Shown here one piece after another: positions 38,601 through 51,047 of a stretch of 64,000 nt of DNA. This DNA comes from Paralvinella palmiformis (taxonomy: Eukaryota > Annelida > Polychaeta > Terebellida > Alvinellidae), in the NCBI GenBank assembly GCA_025642065.1, contig JAODUP010000093.1:186001-250000 (forward strand), given 5' to 3'. The first letter of the stretch is position 1; each line of letters begins with the position of its first letter. The translations under genes were made by a program, and so were the position numbers. Below the pieces are notes generated by a model. It had not been told where the DNA came from, did no database searches, and was given only the letters and a program-made list of their open reading frames with translations.

Positions 38601-41264
38601 TTTCCAATACCGCCATGGTGGACGTCTCCGTGAACTCTGACTTCTTGGTCTGTATAACAAACTGCTGTCCGTTCCAACTGCCATATCTCTGGTGTCCCTG
38701 TACCTCTCCTCCACCTCATAATCAGAAAACTCCACATCATGTAATGATCCATGGCCACTGTCTCTGGTATCAAGATCGCCTACTTCTGCCTCCATATCAC
38801 TGTCTTGCTCCTTAAATGAGACAGATCTTTCCACTGATTTTGTCAGCATGTTCTCTTCTTGCTTTTCTCGCCTCTCGAGTAGTTTTGCATTCTCGACATC
38901 CTTTTTCTCTTTTTGGTCCTCTATGACCATCTTATGTCTCATTAACTGTGACATTACTTTTTCATTCAACTCAGCCTTCGTTAATTCTGTTCCTGGAATT
39001 ACACCATTACCATCTGAGGAATTAACTGCATTCATTTCTGACGTTGGCTGACAGCAAACAGGATAATGAGGTATGTAAAATGGGCTGTAAATCCGTCTTT
39101 GAGGCATGGCCTCGTGTTTTGCCAACCAACCAGATTTGTGAACCTGGTAATCGATGGGAAGTGCCCTCGGACCAGATGTAGGATATCCAGGAAGGTTCTC
39201 TTCCGGATAAGGCTTATCCTGTTCAGCAAATTCACAGCGGACCTGTTTTGGCAGATTGAGTTCAAAAGTGATGCGTTCATGTAACTCTTTTGGTATCCAG
39301 CATGCTGTGTCTTGTGGTACAGTCACTGACTTTCCATTGTGAAAACTGACAACCACATCTTCATCTATTCCAACTGAAAATAATAAACAAAATGATGGAG
39401 CCTGAGCATACAAATGGAAGACCAGATAGAACTTGTGCATTAACATTAGATTATTTATGAATACTGGTAATAGTTACAATGAAACGTAGGGAGTACTGAG
39501 TCTATATGTATGGAATATGAAAATATTTGAACTGCAATAACTATTACTCATATCAAATTATAAATCAGAAGTTAATAACTTGGTGGATATATTCAGCATA
39601 TATTAATGACTGATAACACCATTTTCAGGAGATGAATTTTGCTCGGTTTCTAAAACAGCCAAAATTATATGATGCATTACCTTGAGCAAATCTTTTCTCT
39701 TGTCCCCTGATAACAACACCTGGTCCATAACGTTCACCCTCTGGCTCCCAGGGAGCCAACACCTGATCACCAACACATATACTGTGTCTTAAGGCATCTG
39801 TGTGAGCTACGACATCATATACAAATGTCTCTTGATATGTTGTTGTCTTGTACTTGCCATGTTTGCAAGGACCAAATTCGATAAGAAATTTGTTTGCAAG
39901 GATCTGAAATATTTGAAGGTGTGCACAGATTAAATCTTAATTCAGAGTTAAGCACACATACATAGAGAGAGAGAGAGGACACATCTACAGACAAATAATA
40001 TAAAAATGTTCCTTAAACCAAAATTGCTTGCTTTGGCTGAGTACTGTATCTACATTTCGTGAGAATGATTGAATTTTTATTTAAATGTATTGAAATATAT
40101 ATTTTATTTCCCTGTCCAGGTATTATATAATTGCTGCTTTCACAAATATCACTAAATCATAAACTAACTGGCCTGAAATGACTAATCCATATTTTTACTA
40201 CATACCTGACTTTTAACGGTACCAAGGTAAAAATATCCATCAGTGCTTCTTCTAGCAAGAACTTTCTGCCCAATCAACATAGCACCAGGTCCTGGAATGC
40301 TTGAGTCTGGCTCCAATACAGGCACCTGAAGTCCTGCATGAGATGCCCTGTAACGAGACCATCCTATCTCTGGATAGGTGGACTGGTAATAATAGCGGAG
40401 TGGATAAGGATAAAAATAATAAGGATACAGCGGAGGTGGTAAACACATATAAGGATCATAGACAACTTCCGGAAGTGGTCCCGATAATGATGTTGTCACA
40501 CTACAGACTTTGTGATTAGATGGGTAGATGCTTCCATCTGTTGTACGAATAATGCGTTCAGCTGTTAGTTCTGCTCTATAGATGGGTGTGATCTTCTCTA
40601 TACAGCCGTGAAGTGTAACAGCAACAACATGAAAGGAACCATATGTCTCCATGGCCAAATCCTGCAGGAATTCAGAAGCTGATGTCTCTGGATCACCAGT
40701 GTAGATGTAAATGCAGTGCACAGGTCGGTTCTGAGCAACATAGTCGACACTGTCCAGGATGTCGGTGGGATGTTGATCTGGGTGGCCATCTGTGACAAGG
40801 CAGACAGAATTGCACAAAGGATCTCTGAAAGCTGTCATCAGTGCATCCAGTGTGTTCGTTCCTGTTTTTACCTCCAGCTTCTCAATCCAATCTCTAGCAA
40901 TAGCCACAGTCTGTGGTGTACACTTCACCATCTGATCACACCACAGGGTAACTTCATTGCTGAACTCCAGAATGTTAAACATTGTCTCCTCCTTCTCAGC
41001 ACGTTGCATTAGGGTTTCAACTAGGTGCTGCTTTACTGCTTCCAGAGAGTTATACATGCTTCCTGATGTATCAATACAGAACATAACATTCTGTTCAGGA
41101 ATTGACTCAAACATTGTGTGCATGTTCATCATTGGACCTTCCGTTTGTTTCTCTTTCGCTTCTTCCAATAACTCCAAGCTTGGTGCAGAAGGCTGTTTAT
41201 GTTCTGCAAAGACTGGAGTTGTGCCATTGACTTTGGCTGACACCTTCTCCATCTGATCTGACAT
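35634..41264 (-). CDS. VWA domain protein with DUF4537-like region and C-terminal coiled coil, 982 aa
   Basis: Coding exons on the minus strand: 41264-40206, 39903-39681, 39373-38477, 38356-38152, 36316-35977 and 35858-35634. Phases 0, 1, 1, 2, 0 fit, and the sum is 983 codons including TAA. Residues about 58-230 form a von Willebrand A domain with an intact MIDAS: DTSGS (65-69), the threonine in GTNTLDAL and VTDGHPD (157-163). A Tyr/Pro-rich linker (about 277-300) follows. Residues about 328-470 resemble DUF4537 (tudor-like; IGQKVLARRSTDGYFYLGTV, then VGDQVLAPWEPEGERYGPGV). The middle is acidic and low in structure. Residues about 795-965 are a strongly charged coiled coil. This domain order recalls the VWA3A/VWA3B and C11orf16 group of animal proteins, many linked to cilia; orthology is inferred, not proven. 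An acceptor at 41285 places the ATG in the second transcribed exon. Intron 5 (38151-36317) carries a pogo transposon in the opposite strand. Confidence 0.9.
36474..37906 (+). mobile_element. pogo-family transposon with broken transposase, in VWA intron 5
   Basis: Ends CTGTATATACTTGTGTATAG and (reverse complement) CTATATATACTCATGTATAG, with TA at 36472-36473 and 37907-37908. A transposase-derived reading runs from about 36943: a helix-turn-helix N-terminus (VFKLKLVQYADNF, REFSVSDRQVHNWRK) ending in TGA, then DDE-domain pieces (NFLVCMADGTRLPPMVIFK; IAVIPGGLTSILQPLDVSIN) and an acidic C-terminus ending DDMLTHE. The region between the helix-turn-helix and the DDE part is largely deleted. The element is antisense to its host gene. 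Confidence 0.88.
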
Positions 41265-42265
41265 TTTGCATATAACTGTGTGCACCTGTAAGAACATAAT
41301 GTATTTAGAATACTGAATGTACCTAGTATGTAAGTCAAAAACAGGCTCAGTTGACAAACAAGTGTTTTATTAGAGAGCTTTTCAATTATTGACATTGTGA
41401 GTAAGACAATATGTAGCAGTCTTTTTTGTTATAAAGAATAAATAAATAGCCATAAAGAAAAATGCTGTTATAATTTTGAGTTTAAAAATGGTACCAATCT
41501 TGTTGCTGTAGCACCATGAACAGGTTGACTATATCAAGCAAATACTAAACTCTATGATTCATAATCATATATAATAATAAAAATGTGATCATATAAATTT
41601 CATTTAGTGTCCATATTATTAGGATCTATTCAAAGGTGATGTACAGTGACACTCCAATAAAAGCCTATTATAAAGCCTATACAATGAATTTTATTTATCA
41701 TAAAAGCAACTTTGAAGTGATTAAAAAAAAATTGACATGACACACTTCTACCATTAGCAGCTATGCTAAATATGCAACCATTAATTATTTTTAAAATAAT
41801 AAGGTTCTAAGCAATCAATTATGTGTTAGAACAACCAAACCAAATTTGTGAAACTCAGCAGCCCACATGTTAAGCAAAATAAAGCATTGCAAGTCAGATT
41901 TCATTACAAACTGGATTTTTACTATTAATAATGACTTATTCCAGAATGGTGATCCTAATCCAGATTAACTAAGAGGTGTTCATTGTTAGTATGTACTGAT
42001 GAAAGGTCTCACTTCATTAATAGTCCAATAACTACATCAAACACTTCACTCTCTAGCTGGTTAACCATAATCCTGTACCATTGATTTTAGAGCTGGTTCT
42101 GCTGGCATTTAATAGATTAAACCTATTCCAAAATCAAATATCACACCAATACTTGACCTTGTGTAGAAAGTTCTGAATGAATAATCCTTGTATCAATTAA
42201 CACATTAACTATTAAGTCATTACAGGCAAATACCTTTTTGATCTGGTTTGGTTGACCTGGTCACT

Positions 42266-42270
42266 CTATA

Positions 42271-42311
<41 letters not shown>

Positions 42312-42530
42312 GTGTGTGTGTGCACATGTATGTGATTGGCTTTTCAATTTGTATCACTGTTTAGACATATTTGTATAAATATAGGGCCTACTTGGTACTA
42401 CAAAGTAGTTAAAAGAGTGAATCATTTAATTTATGAACCACTCAAAACATTTACAAGAAAAAAACACATACAAATACATGCACACACATACACAATATAT
42501 AATATATATATAATATATATATATATATTA
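42266..42530. repeat. (TA)n/(GT)n and nearby (TA)n arrays
   Basis: 42266-42322 is TA followed by GT; 42496-42530 is a broken TA array. Both are in the first intron of the VWA gene. Confidence 0.85.
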
Positions 42531-43211
42531 ACCATATATGATATACAGAATAAACTAGCGATGAAAATAATTATTTCTCTCTCTACTATTATTACAATGA
42601 GTGAGCATACTAGATCTAGTCATACATGTATTTTAGCTTATAGATATCTACTACTTCTGTGATTAAATTAATTACGTGGTGGTTTTTCCTGTACATCAAC
42701 ATCATCATCAACATCACCATCATTACTGCTATATAATATAATTTTGATATCAGATAATAAAGTATGTGAAATCAAATATTACATAATAATTATAATATGC
42801 TGTACTGGTTAACTAAATCTGACTAAGGCTCTAAGTAAGTCTAATGCTGGCTTACAGAACAATTATTGAATTAAATCACTCACTCAGTCTCAGTGACTCA
42901 CTCGCTACTATTATTATTAACCTTATTTGTTCAATTCTAAAGACGATACAGATTACTTGCAATCTTGATTATTTATGACTGGCAGACCATAACAGATCAA
43001 CCATATTAGGATAAAGCTATTTATCTCCACAATCTGAATAATCTTGTTGGGTTGTTCGGCTGCTAGAGGTCTAGATCTAGATTTAATCATCTATTCTAAT
43101 TTCTATTCTCCAAGATTTTTCATTTCCGAAGGCGAATGCATTCCGATATATCATTTCGTGTTTGTTAAGTAATTGATCGTTCTTACGAATGCATATATTA
43201 TGATGTCTTAC

Positions 43212-43330
43212 CTTATGCTCTACTTGTCTAAGTTTAGAGCAGAATTTTATCAATCATTTGGCAATCCTTTCTATAACTCGATAAGCAAACCTGAGTCGTT
43301 TGTTTATTAGTTGGTTACATCGGTCGCTAA
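43212..43330 (-). promoter_or_regulatory. Probable non-coding first exon and promoter region of the VWA gene
   Basis: The exon with the VWA start codon has an acceptor at 41285, so a leader exon must lie upstream. On the minus strand the best donor is AAG|GTAAGA with the exon ending at 43212. The sequence above it is locally less AT-rich than the rest of the intron and carries no other gene. The 5' boundary given is a guess; no TATA box is convincing. Confidence 0.4.
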
Positions 43331-43774
43331 GTTCAACAGTGGCTCCATCTAACGAATAGTATGTAATGTCTTTCCGGTAAAACTAATGCCCACACCTTTA
43401 GCTAACCGAGTTCAACCAAAGACTGTTTATAACTAATGCCCTTTACCATATTGTCACTGCATCTATTCAATATCATATAAAATTATTATATTTAATAAAA
43501 TGACTAAGTAGTGATAGTATTAGTGGTTCTGCGTGTTTAAAATATGTGTAGATATCTCCTTATAATCTTTTAAGGGAGTTTTCTCTTTAGACCGAACTGT
43601 AATATGTACATCGATCTGCATGACAGTAGAAAAGAATGTGAGGCCTACACTGTTTGTTACTTAAGCTGCTCTGATTGATCAACATGTATACACGTGCCTG
43701 GAGCGAGAACAGCTTTGATGGCAGTTCTGTGGATATCTTTGGTATCTTGCTTTGCTTGTATTTCTGGAAGTATC

Positions 43775-43918
43775 CTTTATGTTGGAGTATAACATTCCTC
43801 CCCCACCACTCACCGGGGAGCAGTACGGAAAGATGGAGCCGAAATACCCTGAGGGTGGTCACTGCCAGAGAGTTTTACGTCCTCAGGAGGTATTTAACGT
43901 CCCCGTTTATTTTAAATA
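43775..43918 (-). repeat. Truncated copy of the second SINE family
   Basis: Shares ATGTTGGAGT, CCTCCCCCACCACTCAC and GGTCACTGCCAGAG with the 44.7-kb copy in the same order, but lacks the tRNA-like head. About 900 bases separate the two. Confidence 0.7.
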
Positions 43919-44667
43919 AATGAATAGGTGTATATGACGCTATATATAGCAATTAGCTCCACCCAGGGTTCAAAATATTGATCCAACGGGATCTACCCAA
44001 TTTTCAGGGGGGGGGGGATCTAAATCGTGTAACGGTCAATATTAATATAATTCATTTTCCTGCGTACTTCTGATACTTAAAGAACTGTATTTGGACAGTA
44101 GTGATATTTATTCATGTGCTGCTGCCTTCATGAAAACAATCACTAAAATCTTAACCTAATACATAACATTTGATACATCAAATATAATATAGTAGGAGTA
44201 AATTAAAAGATAGAAAAGTATCAAATATATTATTGTACACTCTGACAGTTTAATAAGACCCGATCATCATATCGACTAATGAAATGTAGTTGTGATCCGA
44301 ATTCGGGTGTGGGGGAGGATCTCAGATCGAGGAGGATTGAAATTAGGTGTCAATAAAATCGAATTAACCACCCTCAAAAGGGGGATTATCCGTCGATGAT
44401 ACCTGCAGTGATTTATACACAGACTGTTTACGTATATATAACCTCTCCAGCTGGTTCATATAGGGAACCCCCACCATCCTTTGGGAGCTAGCCTAAATAA
44501 TTTTTTAGCTCATTTTACTGGGTCTGCAGCGATATTACATGACGTCATAGCACTAGGGTTAATTTTATCCATTGAGGTCAATGATTTTATCTATCTGTAC
44601 ACGTATACCTTGGTTGGTTTTGTTGTTCGGGAAGAATCCCCAGGCTGTCGCTTAATCAGCACAGCCT

Positions 44668-44975
44668 CTATGTTGGAGTGGTTGAGGAATCTCCTCCCCC
44701 ACCACTCACAGGGGAGCAGTACGGAAAGATGGAGCCGAAATACCCTGAGGGTGGTCACTGCCAGAGTGTTTTACGTCCTCAGGGTTTTTTTAACTTCCCC
44801 CTTTATTTTAGATAATTCAGTGGAGACGGCAGCACCATTTAACGTGGTCAGCCACCCACGATTTAATGAGCCGAGAAATTAATCCCTGGAAAAGTTTCGA
44901 CCTCTTACGGGGTTCGAACCTGCGACCGTTGGCACCAAGTGCCGGTTGCTTAACCGCTAGGCCACCGGAGCTCAC
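44668..44975 (-). repeat. Second SINE family with tRNA-like head
   Basis: On the minus strand the head is GGTGGCCTAGCGGTTAAGC (A-box) and GCAGGTTCGAACCCCG (B-box). The body contains GTGGGTGGCTGACCACG, CCTGAGGACGTAAAAC, GGGTATTTCGGCTCC and a C-rich end. It cannot fold as a functional tRNA because the acceptor ends do not pair. Confidence 0.7.
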
Positions 44976-45023
44976 TACGTATACCTCTAACTCAGATTGG
45001 CTTTATAATAGACAATTTTTTCG

Positions 45024-45034
45024 ACGCATGCGCA
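45024..45034. promoter_or_regulatory. NRF-1-like site ACGCATGCGCA without a recognised gene
   Basis: Resembles the consensus for NRF-1. No coding exon is found within several kb on either side, so a non-coding transcript, an unseen first exon or chance are all possible. Confidence 0.2.
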
Positions 45035-45884
45035 GTCCGTGATCTAGCCATCTACCGTGGTTTGTGAGTCAGTGATAAACCTTGTATACATAGTGAAATA
45101 GCATGGAACAAGAAATGTAACTCTTTGTAAATTTACGTTTTAGGGGATTCACAGAACTAAATCAATCTACAAGTTCTTGAAGTAGTTTCATTTTTATTAA
45201 ATATAAAATTTGTTTTACTAATAAATAACATATATATTAATTAATTTGTATGGTAAAACCAACTTTCATCATTCGAGACGGCTGAAGCTGGGAAGTAATA
45301 ACTGTCAGACTGCAAGTCAGATCTTATGGCAATAAACTAAAACTACATGCTAAAGAACAATATGAATTCAAACATTAGGAAAATATGATTATCTTAAATA
45401 TTTAAGTTTCAATATAAGTCTCTTTAATTGTTCTAAAAAATAACAGAACTGTCGTTGTTTAAAACGGCTTTATTCAGACCTTCCAATATGGTTAATGACC
45501 ATTCTTTTTTTCCAACGGCTGTCTGAGTTACAACTTTTCAGTCATACACTATGATGCTAAATGTATTAAATATTAAAATTAAGGGCTGGTTAATTTGAAA
45601 CTACAGTTATGTATGCAATCAAATATAAAGTTAAAAGTTTATTTTGACATGTTATTGAAAATAAATCATCAAGTTAGGAACTGTATTAGACATGTTATCA
45701 ATATATGAAACATCTTATTATCTCAGTGATCTCATAATTGGTAAAAGGAATGTCTTATCAGATGGTTCAGTGAGCCCGCTGAAACGCGACCCGCAAAGGG
45801 ACTTTCGCTAGATGGCGCAGTCGTCGCGGAAAGTATATTCTGACAGATTTAATAGCTTAATTTTATTTGTACCAACTAGTATCC

Positions 45885-45885
<1 letters not shown>

Positions 45886-45952
<67 letters not shown>

Positions 45953-46118
45953 AAGTATTAAATGTGATGTCCAAATTAATGAAGTGAAGTGGAAGATGAA
46001 GTGGAAGATGAAACACCCATCAGGCATAGTTAATACTGGTTTATATACTGGTTATATACTATAAATATATATATATATACTGGTTTATAATGCTGGCTTA
46101 TATATATATATATATATA
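45886..46118. repeat. (TA)n arrays with duplicated 'tatactggttta' spacers
   Basis: A long TA run (45886-45949), then shorter runs at about 46060-46080 and 46100-46118. TACTGGTTTATA repeats occur between them, plus an inverted AAACCAGT. Confidence 0.85.
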
Positions 46119-47389
46119 AACCAGTTGCTATCCGTACAGATGGATTTATAATTGTGTTCCAATTATTTCTTCAGGTATATATAACTAATATACGTACGGG
46201 CACCATTTTTTTTTGTTTTGTGGTATTTTGGCAATGATTGAAATGTCATGTCGTTTTCAACAAATTCCTGATTATTGTTATCTTTTCCAGGAAATTAATG
46301 TGGGTCAGAAATTTGTAAATGTGGATTTTGAAGTAATTAATCGGACCTTATCTTAGACAACAGGTTATATAATACATATGTCACATTTGTACGATGATTC
46401 TATGCATGCAGCTTATACAACTTGGGATTTGTGAATGGCGCATTTCGTCGGACCAATCTATGTCTTTTTGGTGTTAAGCATTAATAACATGTTTTAAAAT
46501 CCTGATGAACTTCGAACAACACATCTCCGGTTGAAATTGCCGGATTATGATGTCGAAGTTAAATCTGTTTAAAGAGATCTTCAGTATGCGATTGAACATA
46601 AGTTTTGCCGCGTTTTCCGGATTTTTTCCATATATTATAAATAGTTGTCTATAGACGATGAGCTTTAGTATTCTGTGCTTAGACGCGTAAAACACAAAAC
46701 TAACCAATCAGATTTTAAACGTAGATACACTAAATCTTCACCCTGATAAGGAACTGGGAGTTGAACAAATTCCTGCCACTGGTTGGATCTTTACCACGTA
46801 GACATTTTAGGTAGATGTACTTTAGCTGCCAATCGTACCTGTTATAAATTATCTATGTTTCACGAGCATACAATCAAATCGAGTTTCATTAGGTAGATAT
46901 CCAAACATGAAATCTAATTATTTTGGCAGTGCTCTCTTTTGCTATCGCGTCAATATTATAGAGCTCTAACCAGGGCGTCCAGTTTCACTTCCGTAATTCG
47001 TGCGTTATAGGGATCCTAGTATGATTTGTTTGGAACTAGATGATACAAGACCATTATTTCTTGTGTTGATAGTGAGAACAAAGTAACCAAGTGTACACGA
47101 TAGTTGCTATGGCATAATTCAGTAGTACACAGTTATAGGCAGGAAAAACATTCTTTAAACAAGATAAACATATTAACTATATGTCTGACGCACCCCCTAC
47201 TTCTAGAGGTATGCACCAGTAAACATGACAAAGAACCTCATGTGAAATGTCGGTGACAACGCAGCCTTGTTTGACAACTACGGTATATTGAAAGCGAATG
47301 CTTTAGTTAAGTTCCTGTTGTATGTAACCCGAAACCCTTATTGCATCATGAACTTAATTGTGAAGCTGAAATAGGCCAGGATGAAGATG

Positions 47390-47600
47390 ATATTCAGGAT
47401 AATAATAATATGTGACATTTATATAGCGCCCTATTCAGCTAGATAGCTGCTCTAAGGCGCTTACAGTATTATTATCCCTGACTCAGACCTGTTCCAATCC
47501 AGCACACAGCTCAACTACCAATGAAGCATACAACTCATGCTGCCATTATAGACGCAAAACGTTACTCAAACATCTAGCCACCACGTCCTCATTTTATGGA
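47390..47600. repeat. Probable interspersed repeat of the 'tatagcgcc' kind
   Basis: Begins with an ATA run, then TTTATATAGCGCCCTATTC and CTCTAAGGCGCTTACAGTA, a pattern common in short repeats of marine invertebrates. No second copy in the window, so ends are approximate. Confidence 0.4.
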
Positions 47601-48522
47601 TGCGTGAACCAGTCGCCATATGACGGCATTTATTGGTATATCAGTATATTATAACAATTTAATTTAGTTGATTAAGTTTATTTTATTTTATTTATCTTTT
47701 TTTAATCATATTATTACGTCAAAACAATTAATCACCACTATATTGTAATATTTTATTTTACATTTAATATATTTTATTCCATGTCATTTTAACATTTTAC
47801 GTTTACATGTGTTGTATTGTAAAACACTTTTGAACATGATATAGTTTATGAAAAGAGTACTATATAAATATGGTACATAATAATAATAATAATAATTTCA
47901 CCTCTCGAAGTCTCAAACCCGCGACCCTTCGGCTACAAGTCCTAGGCTCTAACTTACTGCGTATCATGCTCTTCTGTTTTATGTACCCAAGCAAACGATT
48001 GCCAATTAAAGATTTATCAAAATTTGTTTCTGTTCCCAATGTGATGTTTGTAGATTGTCATCAAGTATATTATTAATAAATCACAGATACAATCTTGACC
48101 ATCTGGTTTATTCTCTAAACTGTTTCCGGTCCGTTACAAATCTAAATACCAACATTAAATCCTCGATATAATTAATTGTGGACTGTTATGGATTGACAAA
48201 ATTACACCCCCCCCTACCTTTATTGAAAATGTATCATTTCATATATGTTTCACTCAAGTTAAACAAGTATTTGTAATAGGTAAATTTCGAACAATCTTAA
48301 ATTCAAATTTTTAATATCCGACGATAACACTGATTTTACACCTAGATAATGATTTATCTCAAGTCAATTGATAAGCTACATTATTATATATATATATATA
48401 TTTGAAACTACTCTGATAAAACAAATTATAAAATCTTACAGAACAATGTACTTCATTTTACATCATAATTACATTCACTCCATTCAGCTTCATTTTTACA
48501 CATATAGTTGTATAAAACTATA

Positions 48523-48568
<46 letters not shown>
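48523..48568. repeat. (TA)n array inside the LTR element
   Basis: 46 bp of TA directly beyond the stop of the gypsy fragment, between it and the 3' LTR. Confidence 0.9.
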
Positions 48569-48571
<3 letters not shown>

Positions 48572-49079
48572 TTAGAAATAAAGTCTTTATATCTTGCTGG
48601 CATTCTGGTGCGTCGCTTTGGACGACCTGCTGAGACATCTGTCACATTTGAATTATGACTACTGTCTTGATTAAGTTCATCATTGTTCACTGTTATTATT
48701 TCTGGCACGTCTTGCGAATAATCGCTGTTTTCGATTGTTGACTCGGTTTCAGGTGTAACATCATGGTCAGTCACTTTCCTGAAATGTGATGAATTTCTTG
48801 TTTTGCTGCCAAGAACAGGACTATTTGCTGTTATCATGCTCCCTTTCACTTGCACCACAGACATTGGTGCTGGATTATATGCTGGAGACAATTTGTCCGT
48901 TTTCGTTTGTTTCATTAACACTGTATCCCCAACATGGAGAGGAATGTTCGGTCGTACACAATTTCTGGCATCTGCATACTGTTTTTGTTGTTCTTTCTGC
49001 TCTGCATCTCGAGTTCGCAGTTCTTTATCTTCAACTCGAATGAATAGTTCGGGTAATAGCACTTTTATGTTCGAACCAA
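48568..49079 (-). pseudogene. Ty3/gypsy Pol C-terminal fragment
   Basis: An open frame of about 170 residues starting directly at the inner edge of the right LTR: IKVLLPELF, then RDAEQKEQQKQYADARN, VGDTVLMKQ and an acidic tail ending GRPKRRTRMPARYKDFISK. It is the region after the integrase catalytic core, not a full gene. A (TA)n array (48523-48568) follows the stop. Confidence 0.85.
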
Positions 49080-49456
49080 TGTGATGTTTGTAGATTGTCA
49101 TCAAGTATATTATTAATAAATCACAGATACAATCTTGACCATCTGGTTTATTCTCTAAACTGTTTCCCGGTCCGTTACAATTCTAAATACCAACATTAAG
49201 TCCTAGATATAATTAATTGTGGACTGTTATGGATTGACAACATTACACCCAACACAGAGTTTGCCATGTATGTGCATATTTGCTTAAGGCAAATGGCGTT
49301 CTTTTATTAAAACCTGAGTTTTTGATGTCCTTGCATCAATGTGTGCGTACGTGTGCGTGCGCTCATGCGCGTGCGTGTGTAATAGAAATTAATAAGATGT
49401 TATACTTATTATTAGAGCAGTGTGTCCAAAGTGTTCCATATACCCTAACTGAAATC

Positions 49457-50093
49457 AGGACAAAATCCAAGTGGACAAAATCCCAGCGAACAAAAGCCCA
49501 GTGGACAAAATCCCAGCCTCTTAATCCAAAAGTGGATAAAATTTCAGTCTCATATAAGATTCATTAATAAGACTAGGTGTTAAGGCAATTCGCCTGTTAT
49601 CTGCACAAAAGTGGCCGTAAAACACCAATCATCATCACCATCATCATTCGCCTGTTATCATATTATACTAAGATAGCTTATACAATTTTTATGATTACAA
49701 AATAAATAAAATAACATAACAAAATAATAACACCTATGAGTATTGTTCCAAAATGTAGAAGTGGAACTGTATCAAGGAATCAGCTTTGTGAGCATGAAAT
49801 AAGTGTATACACTGGATATTGTGTTTATTGTCTCAATTTGACATTGGAGTGTATATATATTGGATATTGTATATATAAGTTTATATATTGGATATTATTA
49901 TTATTATTATTATTATGATTATTGTCTCAATTTAACATTACAATTTGAATAAAAAAATTCTTGAATTTTTAATGTTAAATTTGTTTCTTTTTAATTATGA
50001 GACTTTTATTTATGAGATTATGATTGTGTCTACTTTTGGGATAAGAGGCTGGGATTTTGTCTACTAGGGTTCTGTCCACTGTGGTTTTGTCCT
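49457..50093. mobile_element. Element with long inverted repeats built from a tandem motif
   Basis: Left arm 49457-49546 and right arm about 50005-50093 are inverted copies of some 90 bp. Each arm repeats a unit close to GTGGACAAAATCCCAGC three to four times and then reads CTCTTAATCCAAAAGTGGA or its variant. The middle holds a SINE tail fragment (49588-49640) and a TTA microsatellite. No target duplication recognised. Confidence 0.75.
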
Positions 50094-50204
50094 TTACCAC
50101 CCTTACTATGTGTAATAATCAGTTTGCTTGAAGACGAAATATAGAACAAGGGTATTATATCTAAAATATATGCTGTACTAAAGTATAGGAGATTGAAAAG
50201 TAAT

Positions 50205-51047
50205 GTATACTCGTATTTTATTGGATGCGTCCAAAGCTTTTCATCGTGTAAATCATTATGTTCTATTTGAGCATTTAAAAAGCGGGTCATATACCTGTGC
50301 ATACGGTTAGGATTTAAATATTATGGTATACTACTCCAAAAATGTACTTATGTTGAAAACAGTGCGTCAAGAAAGGATTCTTTCTCCTTCTCTTTTTTGG
50401 GTGTTTACATGGATGGTTTTAGTATAAAATTAAGCACTGTAAATGCTAGGGGTGTAATAGTTTATTTGTTAATTAGCCATTTGATGTATGCTGACGATTT
50501 AGTCCTCATGGCTCCACCATCTGTGGGTTTAGCAATGTTATTATATGTATGCTCAAAATATATATTGATATATATCAGATACAACGATGCCAAAAGTAAC
50601 ATTGTGATATTTTGTTTTAAAAGGTTAAAGAATATACACATTCCGAACTTTGTGTTACATGGTGAAACATTACCAAGGGTTAGTAATTGTAAACATATTG
50701 GGAATATTATCGCAGAACATCTCAGCGACAATGATGACATGTCTTTGCAATACGAGAGAATTTCTACTTGGGATAATGCTCTGATCAGAAAGTCTTACAT
50801 ATAAACAGAATCTGTCAAATGTACTCACTTTAAGTCCTTTTGTATTTCGTTATATACATATTATGCCAGTTGTGGTGTTTTTTATAGAGTATAATTAATT
50901 AGAAAACTGTGTGTAACGTAAAATAATACCTTTAGAATGTTGTGAGTTAGAGATTTGTATCACGAGGTTTACCCAGATGTAAAATATTAATGAGGAAAGA
51001 ATGTGTATAATTTTATGACGTCTGTGGCTAAACCGAAGAATGCACTA
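50205..51047 (+). pseudogene. Second type of non-LTR reverse transcriptase relic
   Basis: RILLDASKAFHRVNHYVLFE is followed by frame-broken RT sequence, then HLMYADDLVLMAPPSVGLAM with the YADD box intact and SNIVIFCFKRLKNIHIPNFV to about 50804. Broken coding continues to about 51040. It differs clearly from the 9.3-kb and 11.8-kb elements. No ends or target duplication seen. Confidence 0.8.

Larger units (their letters stand above)
45040..48034. other. Intergenic, no gene recognised
   Basis: Contains the (TA)n arrays at 45.9-46.1 kb and the repeat at 47.4 kb. The remainder is AT-rich with short frames only, on both strands. Confidence 0.5.
48040..49247 (-). mobile_element. Internally deleted Ty3/gypsy-type LTR retrotransposon
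   Basis: Two direct repeats, 48040-48206 and 49080-49247, differ by four substitutions and one base of length. Each starts TG and ends CA. They are flanked outside by CCCAA on both sides (48035-48039 and 49248-49252), a 5-bp target duplication. On the minus strand the inner end of the right LTR is followed by TTGGTTCGAAC (possible primer site). The inner end of the left LTR is preceded by the purine tract AAAGGTAGGGGGGG. Between them lies only the C-terminal part of a gypsy-type integrase region (KEQQKQYADARNCVRPNIPL, HVGDTVLMKQTKTDKLSPAY), stop TAG/TGA side at 48568. Gag, protease, RT and the integrase core are missing. Confidence 0.9.

Noticed and set aside
38528..39284. Plus-strand frames opposite the VWA exon 39373-38477
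   Set aside because: Shadows of the antisense coding exon; the minus-strand frame has the domain and splice evidence.
44900..44975. Possible tRNA gene on the minus strand
   Set aside because: A and B boxes are good, but the acceptor arms do not pair and the sequence continues into a repeated SINE body.
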